Assembly (NCBI GenBank): GCA_020725665.1
Contig: DYEO01000084.1
Location: forward strand, 1-64,000
Length of the DNA: 64,000 nucleotides
Direction: 5' to 3'
From: Dethiobacter sp.
Lineage (GTDB): Bacteria > Bacillota > Dethiobacteria > DTU022 > UBA8154
Each line of letters begins with the position of its first letter. The stretch's first letter is position 1. A program made the translations under genes and the position numbers. The notes below the pieces were generated by a model that worked only from the letters and a program-made list of their open reading frames with translations, did no database searches and was not told the origin of the DNA. Below are positions 52,898 to 61,804 of the stretch, piece after piece.

Positions 52898-54097
52898 TTA
52901 ATTATTACCCGAGACATCCCCAATTTTATACCTGTAATTCAATATTTTTCCCCCGGAATCCTGCAAATATATGCGGGGCACCCTGGCGTTGACGTTGCAA
53001 AGAAGCTCATAGCTAATCGTTCCCAACCGGTCGGCCACCTCTTCAAGGCTGATCTCCCCACTCCCCTGGCGACCGTAGGCAACAACCTCGTCACCCTCCC
53101 GTACCACGGGAAGAGAACCCACATCAAGCATGGTCATATCCATGCAGATTCTGCCGGCGATGGGAACCCGTTGCCCCCGCACCAGCATAAATCCCCCGTT
53201 TGAAAGATGCCGGTTCAGGCCGTCCCCATATCCCAGGGGGACAGTGGCAATGCGTGTTGCCCGGGGGGTGCGGTAGCTTCCCCCATAACTCACCGGGGTG
53301 CCGGCAGGAACTTTTTTTAGATAGACGATCCTGCTTTTCAGGGCAAGGGCGGCCTGCAGGCGTACTTTGCTCCGGTCAACAGCAGCGGAAGGATAATAGC
53401 CGTAAATGCCGATACCCACCCGCACCATGTCAAAAACAGCTTCGGGATACCCGATTAGCCCCGCGGTGTTGGCCGCATGTCTCAGGGGGACATGTATCCC
53501 TTTGCCGGCGGCGGCACCGAGAAGTTCACGGAAAAGAGCAAGCTGCCGTTCGGTAAAAACTCTATCCCTTTCATCTGCACAGGCCAAATGGGTAAAAACC
53601 CCTCCCAGTTCAAGCCCCGGCAAGCCCGCCACCTTCTCCAGCAACAGCAGGCTCTCTCGCGGTTTTGCCGGTCCCAGGCGGCCCATTCCCGTATCAACTT
53701 TAAAATGGAAACGTATACGGCAGCCAAGAGCGCAGGCCTGCTGCGAGAAAGCCCGGGCACCCTCCCAGTTGTAAACAGTGGGGGTAAGCCTCGCTTCTTT
53801 TAAAAGAGCGACGTGCTGTGGATCGGTATAACCGAGGATAAGGACCGGCGCCTCTATACCCCGGCGGCGCAGCTTAATCCCCTCCTCCAGGGAGGCCACT
53901 CCCAGCATGGAGGCGCCGGCAGCGAGGGCGGCCGCGGCCGTTTCCGGGGCGCCATGGCCGTAAGCGTTGGCCTTTACCACCGCCATCAAAGAAACGGCGT
54001 CAGGTAATAAACGGCGGAACTCCCTCACGTTGGCCATGATTTTTGTGAGATCAACTTCTGCCCAGGTAGGCCTGGCGTATCCCTGAAGCTCTTTCAT
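52898..54097 (-). CDS. alr: Alanine racemase
   Basis: Interconverts L- and D-alanine for peptidoglycan. The PLP lysine is in MAVVKANAYGHGA (K42). The catalytic tyrosine region reads VSYGGSYRTPRATRIATVPLGYGDG (in part), and AGRICMDMTMLDVG is the usual second-domain motif. About 399 residues, normal. The ribosome site is weak. It heads the alr-mazE-mazF unit. Confidence 0.95.
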   Translation of the reverse strand: MKELQGYARPTWAEVDLTKIMANVREFRRLLPDAVSLMAVVKANAYGHGAPETAAAALAAGASMLGVASLEEGIKLRRRGIEAPVLILGYTDPQHVALLKEARLTPTVYNWEGARAFSQQACALGCRIRFHFKVDTGMGRLGPAKPRESLLLLEKVAGLPGLELGGVFTHLACADERDRVFTERQLALFRELLGAAAGKGIHVPLRHAANTAGLIGYPEAVFDMVRVGIGIYGYYPSAAVDRSKVRLQAALALKSRIVYLKKVPAGTPVSYGGSYRTPRATRIATVPLGYGDGLNRHLSNGGFMLVRGQRVPIAGRICMDMTMLDVGSLPVVREGDEVVAYGRQGSGEISLEEVADRLGTISYELLCNVNARVPRIYLQDSGGKILNYRYKIGDVSGNN

Positions 54098-54294
54098 ACC
54101 TGCATACGTACCCCATCCGGGTGGGTTCCCTTCTCTCTTTTCGTCTGCTTCGGCAATAGCTTTTGAAGAACTGCCCGTTTACCTTTACTGCATAAAAAAG
54201 AGAAAGAAGCAACACTTATTACTATTCCACAATAAAGGAGACTATTCCTTCCGGGCAGCAAAAAAGGCGATATAACTATTATTTCCATGGGTAT

Positions 54295-55584
54295 TTACTT
54301 GGGGATAACCCTGTAAACGCTGTTAATGGCCCCGATCCCTGGAAATTTTTGTATACGGGCCAGCGCTGCATTAAAGTTTTTTTCCTTTTCTACGTGCGTC
54401 ACGAGCACTATTTCCGCTTTCCCTTCCCGGCTCCGTTTCTGGATAATCATATCCAGACTCACCATTTCCTCGCTGAAGGCATTGGCCAGCCCGGCAAAAA
54501 CCCCGGGCTGGTCCTGGGCCTGCAGGCGCAGGTAAAAGGCGGAATTAAGCTCCTCCAGGGGTACCACCTTTTTGTCCAGGAAGTCAATTTCCATAACGCC
54601 GTTTTCCACCTGGTGGTTGATACCGCGCACCACGTCAATAAGGTCCGCAACCACCGAACTGCCCGTGGGCATGGACCCTGCCCCGGGCCCGTAAAACATG
54701 ACCTCGCCCACGGCGTTGCCTTCAACATAGAGGGCATTGTTTTCAAAGAGGACACCGGCCAGTGGATGGGTAAGGGGAACCAGAGCCGGGTGAACGCGCA
54801 GTGCCAGTCCTTCCGGCATTTCCTCACCGATAGCCAGCAATTTAATCGTAAAGCCAAGCTCCCGCGCGTATAAAAGGTCCCGCCGGTTTAAATTGCTGAT
54901 TCCTTCCATATGAACCGTATCGAAATCAATGTGACTGTTGAAAGCCAGGCTGGCGAGGATACAGAGCTTGTAGGCCGCATCCTTACCCTCCAGGTCGTTT
55001 GTGGGGTCCTGCTCGGCAAAACCCCTGGCCTGAGCTTCGGTAAGCGCTTCGGTAAATTCCAAACCCTCCAGATCCATGCGGGTAAGAATATAGTTGGTCG
55101 TCCCGTTGATGATGCCGGCAAGGCGCAGAATCCTGTTGGCGCCGAGACTGTGTTTGAGCGGCCGGATCAGGGGGATACCCCCGCCCACACTCGCCTCGTA
55201 ATAAATATTGCAGCCGTTATCCCGGGCCAGCCGCAACAGTGACGCACCGGCGGTGGCCATGAGGTCCTTGTTTGCGGTTATGACATATTTCTTGCGGCGC
55301 AGCGCTTCCTCCACGTATTCCCGCGCGTCCAGGCCGCCGATCAGCTCGATCACCACATCGATCTCCGGATCCTGGAGTATCTCGGCCGCCTTCGTAGTGA
55401 GGAGGGAAGGGTCGACCTTCACGTCCCTCGCTTTTTGCTTATTGCGCACCAGGATCTTCTTCACTTCTATGTTTATACCGGCCCGGCCCCTGACCTGCTC
55501 CCCGTTCATCTGCAGGATCTTCATTACCCCTGAACCTACCGTGCCCAACCCCAAGAGGCCGACTTTAACAACGTCTTTCCCCAT
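54295..55584 (-). CDS. hom: Homoserine dehydrogenase
   Basis: Reduces aspartate semialdehyde to homoserine for threonine and methionine. The N-terminal NAD(P) motif is VGLLGLGTVGSGVM, followed by VITANKDLMAT with the catalytic lysine region, GIINGTTNYILTRM, AQARGFAEQDPTNDLEGKDA (in part), and a C-terminal ACT domain (AFYLRLQAQDQPGVFAGLA, in part) for threonine feedback. About 429 residues, the usual Gram-positive length. The ATG follows GGAGG. No thrB/thrC is adjacent. Confidence 0.95.
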   Translation of the reverse strand: MGKDVVKVGLLGLGTVGSGVMKILQMNGEQVRGRAGINIEVKKILVRNKQKARDVKVDPSLLTTKAAEILQDPEIDVVIELIGGLDAREYVEEALRRKKYVITANKDLMATAGASLLRLARDNGCNIYYEASVGGGIPLIRPLKHSLGANRILRLAGIINGTTNYILTRMDLEGLEFTEALTEAQARGFAEQDPTNDLEGKDAAYKLCILASLAFNSHIDFDTVHMEGISNLNRRDLLYARELGFTIKLLAIGEEMPEGLALRVHPALVPLTHPLAGVLFENNALYVEGNAVGEVMFYGPGAGSMPTGSSVVADLIDVVRGINHQVENGVMEIDFLDKKVVPLEELNSAFYLRLQAQDQPGVFAGLANAFSEEMVSLDMIIQKRSREGKAEIVLVTHVEKEKNFNAALARIQKFPGIGAINSVYRVIPK

Positions 55585-55705
55585 CTTTCACTAACCTCCA
55601 TCATGCCGCGGGTATTTTTTCTGATATATTTCGCTCATTATAACATCTGCCGTGCCCTCAGCGCAATAAAAGGACGGCTGCTTTTTTGCAGCCGTAACCT
55701 TTTCA

Positions 55706-55761
55706 GCGGGCGGACAGAGTCGTCCGCCCCTACGCGGGCGGGCACAGAAACCCGCCCCTAC
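55706..55761. repeat. GC palindrome repeat, copy 6 (two units)
   Basis: GCGGGCGGACAGAGTCGTCC with GCCCCTAC is followed directly by GCGGGCGGGCACAGAAACCC with GCCCCTAC. The last CTA is the complement of the rmlA stop codon TAG, so the repeat abuts and ends that gene. Confidence 0.85.
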
Positions 55762-56828
55762 AGTGTGATGCAGGAGCCGGCGCCGAGCAAAAGGCTGATG
55801 CCGTCCTTGATGCGGGACTGACCAAAAACGCGGGCGTTTTCCCCAATAATGCTTTTCTTCAGCGTTTTGCTCAGATTGCGCAGAACCACATCCTCGCACA
55901 AAATACTCTCCTCCACCCGGGCATTTTCGACGACAGACCCGCTGCCGATGGCGCAATAGGGCCCAATAAAAGCGTTGGTAACGCGGCATTTATCGCCGAT
56001 AATGAGGGGGCCCCGCAGCTTGCTTTGCGTCATACGGGCGGACGGGGAAACAATACACCCCCCGGCCAAAGGGATACAGTCTTTTCCAGGTTTTATAATT
56101 CTATTTCCAGTATGCATGAGATCCAGTATTTTGCGATTGGCCGTGAGCACGTCTTCCGGTTTGCCCACGTCCAGCCACCAGCCGGAATAATGGTACGGGA
56201 CAATTTTACCACCCATGTGCAGCAGCTCCTGCAGCGCGTCGGTAATCTCCAATTCCCCCCTGGCGGAGGGGCGAATGCGCTCAATGGCGGCAAAAATCTT
56301 TTTGGACAGGAGGTAAATACCCATAATCGCCAGGTTACTGCGGGGCAGGAGCGGTTTTTCCTCAAGAGCAATGACCCGCCCGTCCTTGACTTCCGCAATA
56401 CCATAGCGGCGGGGGTCGTTTACAGGAGCAAGAAAAATGAGGGCATCCGCCCCCGTTTGCTTAAAGATTGCCACACCTTCACGGAGGCTCTGGTCAAAAA
56501 TATTGTCACCGAGGACCATGATAAAGTCCTCATCGCCCAGGAAGGGGCGGGCCGTTTGCACGGCATGAGCCAAGCCAAGAGGGACCGCCTGTCTGATATA
56601 GGTTAACTCAAGGGACGGGGGCGTTTCCTGCTGCATCTTCGCGGGAATACGCACCAAGCCCTCTTCCCCGGTGATGATGCCTGCCCGGGTGATACCCACC
56701 TCGTGCAAAGCAAAGAAGATATAACTGAGCACAGGCCGGTTGGCCACGGGGATCAGATGCTTGGGCGTACTCCAGGTAAAGGGTTGCAGGCGCGTCCCCT
56801 TCCCTCCGCTGAGCACCAACCCCTTCAT
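55758..56828 (-). CDS. rmlA: Glucose-1-phosphate thymidylyltransferase, long type with left-handed beta-helix
   Basis: A 356-residue nucleotidyltransferase starting dTDP-sugar synthesis. The N-terminal MKGLVLSGGKGTRLQPFT and the VLGDNIFDQSL and ALEEKP motifs are those of RmlA/RfbA. The extra C-terminal region (IIGDKCRVTNAFIGPYCAIG) forms hexapeptide repeats, as in the StrD-like long form. The start is the ATG at 56828 after AGAAGGGG, overlapping the end of rmlC by 4 bp. The stop codon TAG comes from the palindromic repeat at 55734-55761, so the native C-terminus may have been trimmed or changed. Confidence 0.9.
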   Translation of the reverse strand: MKGLVLSGGKGTRLQPFTWSTPKHLIPVANRPVLSYIFFALHEVGITRAGIITGEEGLVRIPAKMQQETPPSLELTYIRQAVPLGLAHAVQTARPFLGDEDFIMVLGDNIFDQSLREGVAIFKQTGADALIFLAPVNDPRRYGIAEVKDGRVIALEEKPLLPRSNLAIMGIYLLSKKIFAAIERIRPSARGELEITDALQELLHMGGKIVPYHYSGWWLDVGKPEDVLTANRKILDLMHTGNRIIKPGKDCIPLAGGCIVSPSARMTQSKLRGPLIIGDKCRVTNAFIGPYCAIGSGSVVENARVEESILCEDVVLRNLSKTLKKSIIGENARVFGQSRIKDGISLLLGAGSCITL

Positions 56829-57280
56829 GCTTTTTCCCCTTCTTTCCAGCAATAAGGAATGCGGGGGTCATCCAAAGGAAGACGGTATTCATCGGGTCTT
56901 TCCCGGTTATAGGGCTCGCTGGGACAGTTGAGCAGCAGCGTTTCCTCCGTACCTAGGGCCTGAAAACCATGCACCACCAGGGGAGGAATACGGATGAGCA
57001 GGGGGTTGTATGCACCGGCAAAGTATTCCCGGATATCACCTTTTGTGTGTGAGTCTTCCCGGTAATCAAAGAGCACGATACGGGCCATCCCTGAAAGGAC
57101 GGCAAAATGGTCGGTCTGCAAGCGGTGATAGTGCCAGGCTTTGATCACTCCGGGATAGGCGGTGCTGATATAAACCTGGCCGAATTGTTGAAAAAAGGGG
57201 TCGTCCCTGCGGAATATCTCCAGCAGGCGTCCCCTGGCATCGCAGATAAATTTCAACGGTTTGACAATAACACCTTCCAT
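56825..57280 (-). CDS. rmlC: dTDP-4-dehydrorhamnose 3,5-epimerase-like protein
   Basis: A cupin of about 151 residues. It shows LKFICDARGRLLEIFRRDD, the YISTAYPGVIKAWHYHRLQTDHFAV core (in part) with the catalytic histidine, and PPLVVHGFQALG. It is shorter than classical RmlC (about 180) and resembles the FdtA/WxcM-like and short RmlC groups, so a related sugar 3,5-epimerase or ketoisomerase is also possible. The start is taken at the ATG at 57280, just after rmlB; the frame is open further upstream inside rmlB. It overlaps rmlA by 4 bp. Confidence 0.82.
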   Translation of the reverse strand: MEGVIVKPLKFICDARGRLLEIFRRDDPFFQQFGQVYISTAYPGVIKAWHYHRLQTDHFAVLSGMARIVLFDYREDSHTKGDIREYFAGAYNPLLIRIPPLVVHGFQALGTEETLLLNCPSEPYNRERPDEYRLPLDDPRIPYCWKEGEKA

Positions 57281-57290
57281 GGGGACATTT

Positions 57291-58259
57291 TCACTCCTTT
57301 GTCGCGGCAGCCTGAAACTTTTGCACGTACCAGGCCACCGTCCGGGATAAGGCCGTCTCCAGATCAAAGTGGGGCCGCCAGCCCAGTTCTTTTCTGATGC
57401 GGCCGGTGGCAAGGGCATAACGGCGGTCATGACCGGGGCGATCGTCTATAAAACGAAGCAGTGAGGGAGACTTACCCAGGATATGCAGGATTGACCCCGC
57501 CAGTTCCAAATTGGTCCTTTCCTCATTGGCGCCGATATTATAGATGCGGCCCGGTTTCCCCCGCAAAAGGACCTGCTCCAGGGCACGGCAGTGGTCTTCC
57601 ACGTATATCCAATCGCGGATCTGCCGGCCGTCACCGTACAGGGGAACAAGCTCGTCGCACAGTGCATTGTGGATAATAGTGGGTATAAATTTTTCCCGGT
57701 GCTGGTACGGCCCGTAATTGTTCGTGGAACGGGTAATCAGGGCCGGTAAGCCGTACGTCTTATAATACGACCTGGTCAGGCAATCAGCGGCCGCCTTGCC
57801 TGCGGAGTACGGATTGTTGGGGGCGAGGGGTGATTCCTCGCTGAAAAAGCCTTTTTTACCAAGGGACCCGTAAACTTCATCGGTGGAAATTTGCAGGAAT
57901 CGTTTTATTTTACTGTGCCTTGCCGCTTCCAAAAGAATAAAGCAACCGCAGATATTGGTGTCGATAAAGTCCCGCGGCGAAATGATGCTCCGGTCCACAT
58001 GGGAATGGGCAGCAAAGTTGACGATGGCATCCACGCCCTCCTTCATGATTTTGACCACAGTAGTCTCATCAGCGATATCGCCCTGTAAAAAGGAATAATT
58101 AGGACAACCGCATATACCCTGAAGCCTGGTGAGGTCGGCAGCGTAGGTCAGTTGATCCAGGTTAATAAATTGAGTCTGGGGGTAGCGGGGCACCATGCGC
58201 AGCAAAAAGTTACTGCCGATAAAACCGGCTCCCCCGGTAACTAAAACTTTCCGGAACAC
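57291..58259 (-). CDS. rmlB: dTDP-glucose 4,6-dehydratase
   Basis: A 322-residue extended SDR enzyme. It has VTGGAGFIGSNFLLRM, the NFAAHSHVDRSI motif with conserved residues, the active TDEVYG (ISTDEVYGSLG), the YSAGKAAADCL catalytic Tyr-Lys, and RSTNNYGPYQ. This is a full RmlB pattern. It is the first of the rmlB-C-A group; the neighbouring RmlD at 59.7 kb completes dTDP-L-rhamnose synthesis. Confidence 0.94.
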   Translation of the reverse strand: MFRKVLVTGGAGFIGSNFLLRMVPRYPQTQFINLDQLTYAADLTRLQGICGCPNYSFLQGDIADETTVVKIMKEGVDAIVNFAAHSHVDRSIISPRDFIDTNICGCFILLEAARHSKIKRFLQISTDEVYGSLGKKGFFSEESPLAPNNPYSAGKAAADCLTRSYYKTYGLPALITRSTNNYGPYQHREKFIPTIIHNALCDELVPLYGDGRQIRDWIYVEDHCRALEQVLLRGKPGRIYNIGANEERTNLELAGSILHILGKSPSLLRFIDDRPGHDRRYALATGRIRKELGWRPHFDLETALSRTVAWYVQKFQAAATKE

Positions 58260-58419
58260 CCTTTGTTATCACTCCAATCTTTATCTTCTGGTTACTGTTC
58301 AGTCCAAGGTCCAAAGTCCAAGGTGAAAAGTCATCTTAAAGACCTTCAACTTTTGACTTTCAACATTTGACTTTATTCAGGTTAGCCTGATAAACTATCA
58401 GGTCAGTTTAATATTTTTT

Positions 58420-58605
58420 TCAGGGGATATTGGCCATTTTTTTGATTTCTGCCAACCTCGAGTTGTATTCAGCCTCGCTGCTGTGTATTGGAACGTGGCT
58501 CAGGTCCAAATAAGAACAGGAGAGACTTTTTTCCCCGTTAAGGATGCTCATCCTGCGGGTCAGGCTACGGGGATATCTTTTGCCGGTAACAAAATCTTGT
58601 GACAT
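58420..58605 (-). CDS. Small conserved-looking protein of unknown function
   Basis: A 61-residue frame with an excellent AAGGAGG site seven bases before its ATG. The peptide is basic at the start (MSQDFVTGKRYPRSLTRRMS) and ends in a charged helix (EAEYNSRLAEIKKMANIP). No domain recognised. It lies upstream of rmlB, separated by a stretch with TTGAAAGTCAAAAG-type repeats, and is divergent from the Cys-rich protein gene. Translation is likely because of the ribosome site. Confidence 0.55.
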   Translation of the reverse strand: MSQDFVTGKRYPRSLTRRMSILNGEKSLSCSYLDLSHVPIHSSEAEYNSRLAEIKKMANIP

Positions 58606-58861
58606 TGTTTACCTCCTTAGTAATTGCCGGACATCAAGCTGTTATCTTAATATTTTATGGTCAATAACTTTAAAAGGTTAATCCGCGGGCAGGATTTATA
58701 TCAATCATGCAGTCACAAAATGCACTGCCCTTCATAATATATAGCATAAAATAACGGGGTAAAAAGTTACAGCACGGGTTCTTACTTAACGGGTTCCCAC
58801 TTAAGTTCGCAAGTCCTCACTGATACTTTATACCCTAAAAAAGAAAGGAGTTGTCAAAATT

Positions 58862-59587
58862 ATGGCTGGTCCTGCCATTAATCCGGATACGGGTGAATTC
58901 ATGCAACCCGGACTCTGCCCCTTTAACCCCTATACCGGTAGACGGGAATGTCCTCCGACCACTGAGAAAGACTGTCTTGTTGTGGAAAAAGTATTTGACC
59001 AGTGTTTCAAGGAAGATATCATCGTCAGGCTTTTCGCTATTCCCACCGGTCTAGGCGCCCCCTGCGAAAACGTTGATCTGACCCTGGTGGACCGGGTTGA
59101 GTGTGAGGTCATCTCCGCCGATTGCGAAGTTGTTGACGTTAGCCCTCCTCTTCCAGGAACAAACAACATCAGAATCGTTACTGTCAAACAAAATGTGGAA
59201 ATTGAGATCTCGCTTTATGATGATGTTCTTCTCCTCTGCACGTTTAGGGAAGTAATTAACGACTTCTTTAACCAGGTTCAGCTCTATGTCCCCCCTCCCG
59301 GCGTTCTTTTCGGGCCAGGTGGCGGACCTTTTGTCTTCTGCGAAGTGGTAAACTTTACCTGCTACTGCTCACCGGAAACGGTACCTGCCGGTGACCCGGT
59401 AGAAAACGTTATCTGCACAGTTAAAGTATGTAAAATCATCGAAGTAACGGCCTTTGTAAAACTACTCATCCCCGTCTATGGCTACTGCGTTCCCCGGCCC
59501 TGCGAAGCTGCGCCGCAGCAAAAAGAGATTGTCTGTCCTCCCATCGACGAATTATTCCCGCCGCAGCAGGAAATCGAAGATCCCTAA
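58862..59587 (+). CDS. Cys-rich SPOCS-like (DUF3794) protein
   Basis: A 241-residue protein with about 17 cysteines and no membrane helix or signal peptide. The stretches DCLVVEKVFDQCFKEDIIVR and KVCKIIEVTAFVKLLIPVYG (in part) resemble SPOCS/DUF3794 proteins tied to spore coat or exosporium assembly. The N-terminus is Pro-, Cys- and Gly-rich (LCPFNPYTGRRECPPT). The cysteines suggest disulfide cross-linking in a spore layer. The AAGGAG site lies about 12 bases before the ATG, rather far. It is a single gene with a strong terminator; the role is inferred from resemblance only. Confidence 0.6.
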   Translation: MAGPAINPDTGEFMQPGLCPFNPYTGRRECPPTTEKDCLVVEKVFDQCFKEDIIVRLFAIPTGLGAPCENVDLTLVDRVECEVISADCEVVDVSPPLPGTNNIRIVTVKQNVEIEISLYDDVLLLCTFREVINDFFNQVQLYVPPPGVLFGPGGGPFVFCEVVNFTCYCSPETVPAGDPVENVICTVKVCKIIEVTAFVKLLIPVYGYCVPRPCEAAPQQKEIVCPPIDELFPPQQEIEDP

Positions 59588-59615
59588 AGCCGGAACTAAG
59601 ATATGTGCATGGAAT

Positions 59616-59653
59616 AATAGCTTTGCCGCCAATGGTGGCAAAGCTATTTTTTA
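59616..59653 (+). terminator. Strong terminator after the Cys-rich gene
   Basis: AATAGCTTTGCC pairs perfectly with GGCAAAGCTATT and is followed by TTTTATT. It lies 29 bp after the stop and also abuts the convergent rmlD end. Confidence 0.85.
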
Positions 59654-60511
59654 TTACGGGGCGGCACAGAGACCGCCCCCTACAAGATAATCCTTTAAAG
59701 CCCCGCTGTAGTGCCGTAAAGGATAAAATCCTTTTTCCCGCCAGCAGGCGTTATCCAGGACGGTATAAAGAGGCCGTCCGGCCGGCAGGTTAAGATCACC
59801 CATTTTTATAGGAATAACCAGCCTCTCCGGGCAATTCGCATAACGAGCTAACTCCTGTGCCAATTGGTACCGGCTGCAGAAACCGCTGTTGGTCAAATGG
59901 TACGTACCATATAAGGGTTTCTTAACCAAAAGGTTCACTGCTTCCGCCAGGTCAAGGGTAAAGGTTGGAGAGCCTACCTGGTCGACGGCTGCCTGTACAG
60001 TTTCCTTTTTTTGCAGCTTTTGCCAAATATAATTAACAAAATTTCGATCACTTTCTCCAAACAACCAGGAGGTGCGGATAATATAATGTTGTATGCAAAT
60101 TTTCCTGACAAAATTCTCCCCTGACAGCTTGGATTGACCGTAAATGGAAAGAGGGTTTGGCTTATCCTCTTCCCGGTACGGGGTTTTTCGGCAACCGTCA
60201 AAAACATAATCGGTACTGAAGTGCACAAGCCGGCCCCCCGTTTCCCGCGCCGCAACGGCCATATTAGCAGCCCCCAGGGCATTAACCAGAAAAGACTTTT
60301 CCGAATCTAGCTCGCAATCATCCACCCGGGTTAAAGCCGCCGGGTTTAAAATAAGATCGGGTTTAAAGTCACAGGCCGCTTTCAGGGTATCTTCCGGCTT
60401 TGTTATGTCCATTTGCTCTCTGGTCAGAGCAAGCACATTACTGTGGGCAAAACTTTTTCGCAGTGCCAGAGCCAACATACCGGCTCCCCCGCTGATTAAT
60501 ACGCGTAACAT
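59654..60511 (-). CDS. rmlD: dTDP-4-dehydrorhamnose reductase
   Basis: A 285-residue SDR enzyme, the last step to dTDP-L-rhamnose. It has RVLISGGAGMLALAL, NPAALTRVDDCELD, HFSTDYVFDG, the YGQSKLSGE catalytic Tyr-Lys, and TSWLFGE. The length is normal, but the last residues (VGGGLCAAP) are encoded by a copy of the palindromic repeat at 59658-59683, so the tail is a recent addition. It is well apart from rmlB-C-A, on the same strand, downstream of the PseC-like gene. Confidence 0.92.
   Translation of the reverse strand: MLRVLISGGAGMLALALRKSFAHSNVLALTREQMDITKPEDTLKAACDFKPDLILNPAALTRVDDCELDSEKSFLVNALGAANMAVAARETGGRLVHFSTDYVFDGCRKTPYREEDKPNPLSIYGQSKLSGENFVRKICIQHYIIRTSWLFGESDRNFVNYIWQKLQKKETVQAAVDQVGSPTFTLDLAEAVNLLVKKPLYGTYHLTNSGFCSRYQLAQELARYANCPERLVIPIKMGDLNLPAGRPLYTVLDNACWREKGFYPLRHYSGALKDYLVGGGLCAAP
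59658..59683. repeat. GC palindrome repeat, copy 7, inside rmlD
   Basis: GGGGCGGCACAGAGACCGCC followed by CCCTAC. It lies within the last codons of the minus-strand rmlD gene and is read as VGGGLCAAP before the stop. Confidence 0.85.
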
Positions 60512-60599
60512 TTAATACTGCTCCTCAACATTTATTACCTTTCATGATTATTATAGTGAAGTTTGCAGCTCAAAAGTTACTTGCATCCTTATAAAACCG

Positions 60600-61799
60600 T
60601 TAATGTGAAAAATAACCGAGTACTTTCTTAACAGCTTTAATAACATCTGAGAGATCACCTGAAGACATGGCGGGGAAAAGGGGCAGGGTAATAATTGATT
60701 CATAGATCTGTTCGGCATTTGGGCATAAACCTGGTTGATAACCCAGTTCACAATAATATGGATGCAGGTAAACAGGTAAGTAATGAACATTTACTCCAAT
60801 ATTCTCTTTTTGCAATGCTTCAAAAATTTCTTTGCGCCCTGCAAATAACCTGTTTAAATTTACACGAATAACAAATAAATGCCAGCTTGAAACAGCCCCC
60901 TCTTTTTGGTGTGGGAGATTAATTTGTTTTATGTTTTGCAAGGCTTCCATATATTTTTCAGCATATAGAGTTCTTTTTTGCAAAAACAATTCCAGTTTCT
61001 TTAATTGACTGATACCCAGTGCAGCTTGAAAATCAGTCATGCGGTAATTGTATCCAAGAAAGTGCATTTCATAATACCAGGGGCCGTGGTTTTTCTTTAA
61101 CCTTTCCCGTTCCCGGGTAATGCCGTGTGTCCTGAATTGTACCAGTTTATCATAAAACATTTTATTATTTGTTGTGATTACCCCACCTTCACCGGCGGTA
61201 ATGTGTTTTACCGGATGAAAGCTAAACATGGTCATGTCGCTGATTGATCCGATTTTTTGTCCTTTGTAAGATGCACCCAGGGCATGAGCGGCATCTTCAA
61301 TGATCACTAAATTATATTTCCCGGCTATTTCCTGGATACGATCATGTTCTACAGGTTGGCCTGTAAAGTCAACAGGAATAATAGCTTTTGTGTTTTTCGT
61401 GATTAATTTTTGAATTGAGCCGGGAGCAACATTATATGTTTGCGGATCAATGTCGGCAAATACAGGTTTTCCTCCCTGGTAAAGAACACAATTGGCACTG
61501 GCTGCGAAAGTGAGGGCTGGAACAATGACCTCGTCGCCGGAAGCAATGCCGGCAGCAAAACAGGCACCGTGTAAAGCCGCGGTGCCGCTGGAAAATGTTA
61601 CTGCATATTTTGCTCCAACATAACGGGCAATTTCTTTTTCAAATTGCGAAATTACCGGCCCTGTCGTTAAATACTCCCCCTTTAAAACATTCAATACTGC
61701 ACAAATGTCATCTTGATCAAGCCATTGCCTGCCGTAGGGGAGGTAAGAATCCCTGACAGGCTTCCCCCCAAAAGCTGCTAATATGTTATCATTGTTCAT
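60600..61799 (-). CDS. DegT-family sugar aminotransferase, PseC-like
   Basis: A 399-residue PLP enzyme. The lysine region FSFHPVKHITAGEGG matches PseC, the aminotransferase making UDP-4-amino-4,6-dideoxy-AltNAc on the way to pseudaminic acid. TFSSGTAALHGAC, VPALTFAASANC, IEDAAHALGASY and NYRMTDFQAALG are the usual DegT/DnrJ motifs. It lies 5 bp after the epimerase gene, so it is co-transcribed with the PseB-like gene. Other 4-amino sugars are possible. The region is AT-richer than the centre of the window. Confidence 0.87.
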   Translation of the reverse strand: MNNDNILAAFGGKPVRDSYLPYGRQWLDQDDICAVLNVLKGEYLTTGPVISQFEKEIARYVGAKYAVTFSSGTAALHGACFAAGIASGDEVIVPALTFAASANCVLYQGGKPVFADIDPQTYNVAPGSIQKLITKNTKAIIPVDFTGQPVEHDRIQEIAGKYNLVIIEDAAHALGASYKGQKIGSISDMTMFSFHPVKHITAGEGGVITTNNKMFYDKLVQFRTHGITRERERLKKNHGPWYYEMHFLGYNYRMTDFQAALGISQLKKLELFLQKRTLYAEKYMEALQNIKQINLPHQKEGAVSSWHLFVIRVNLNRLFAGRKEIFEALQKENIGVNVHYLPVYLHPYYCELGYQPGLCPNAEQIYESIITLPLFPAMSSGDLSDVIKAVKKVLGYFSH

Positions 61800-61804
61800 A
61801 ACGT

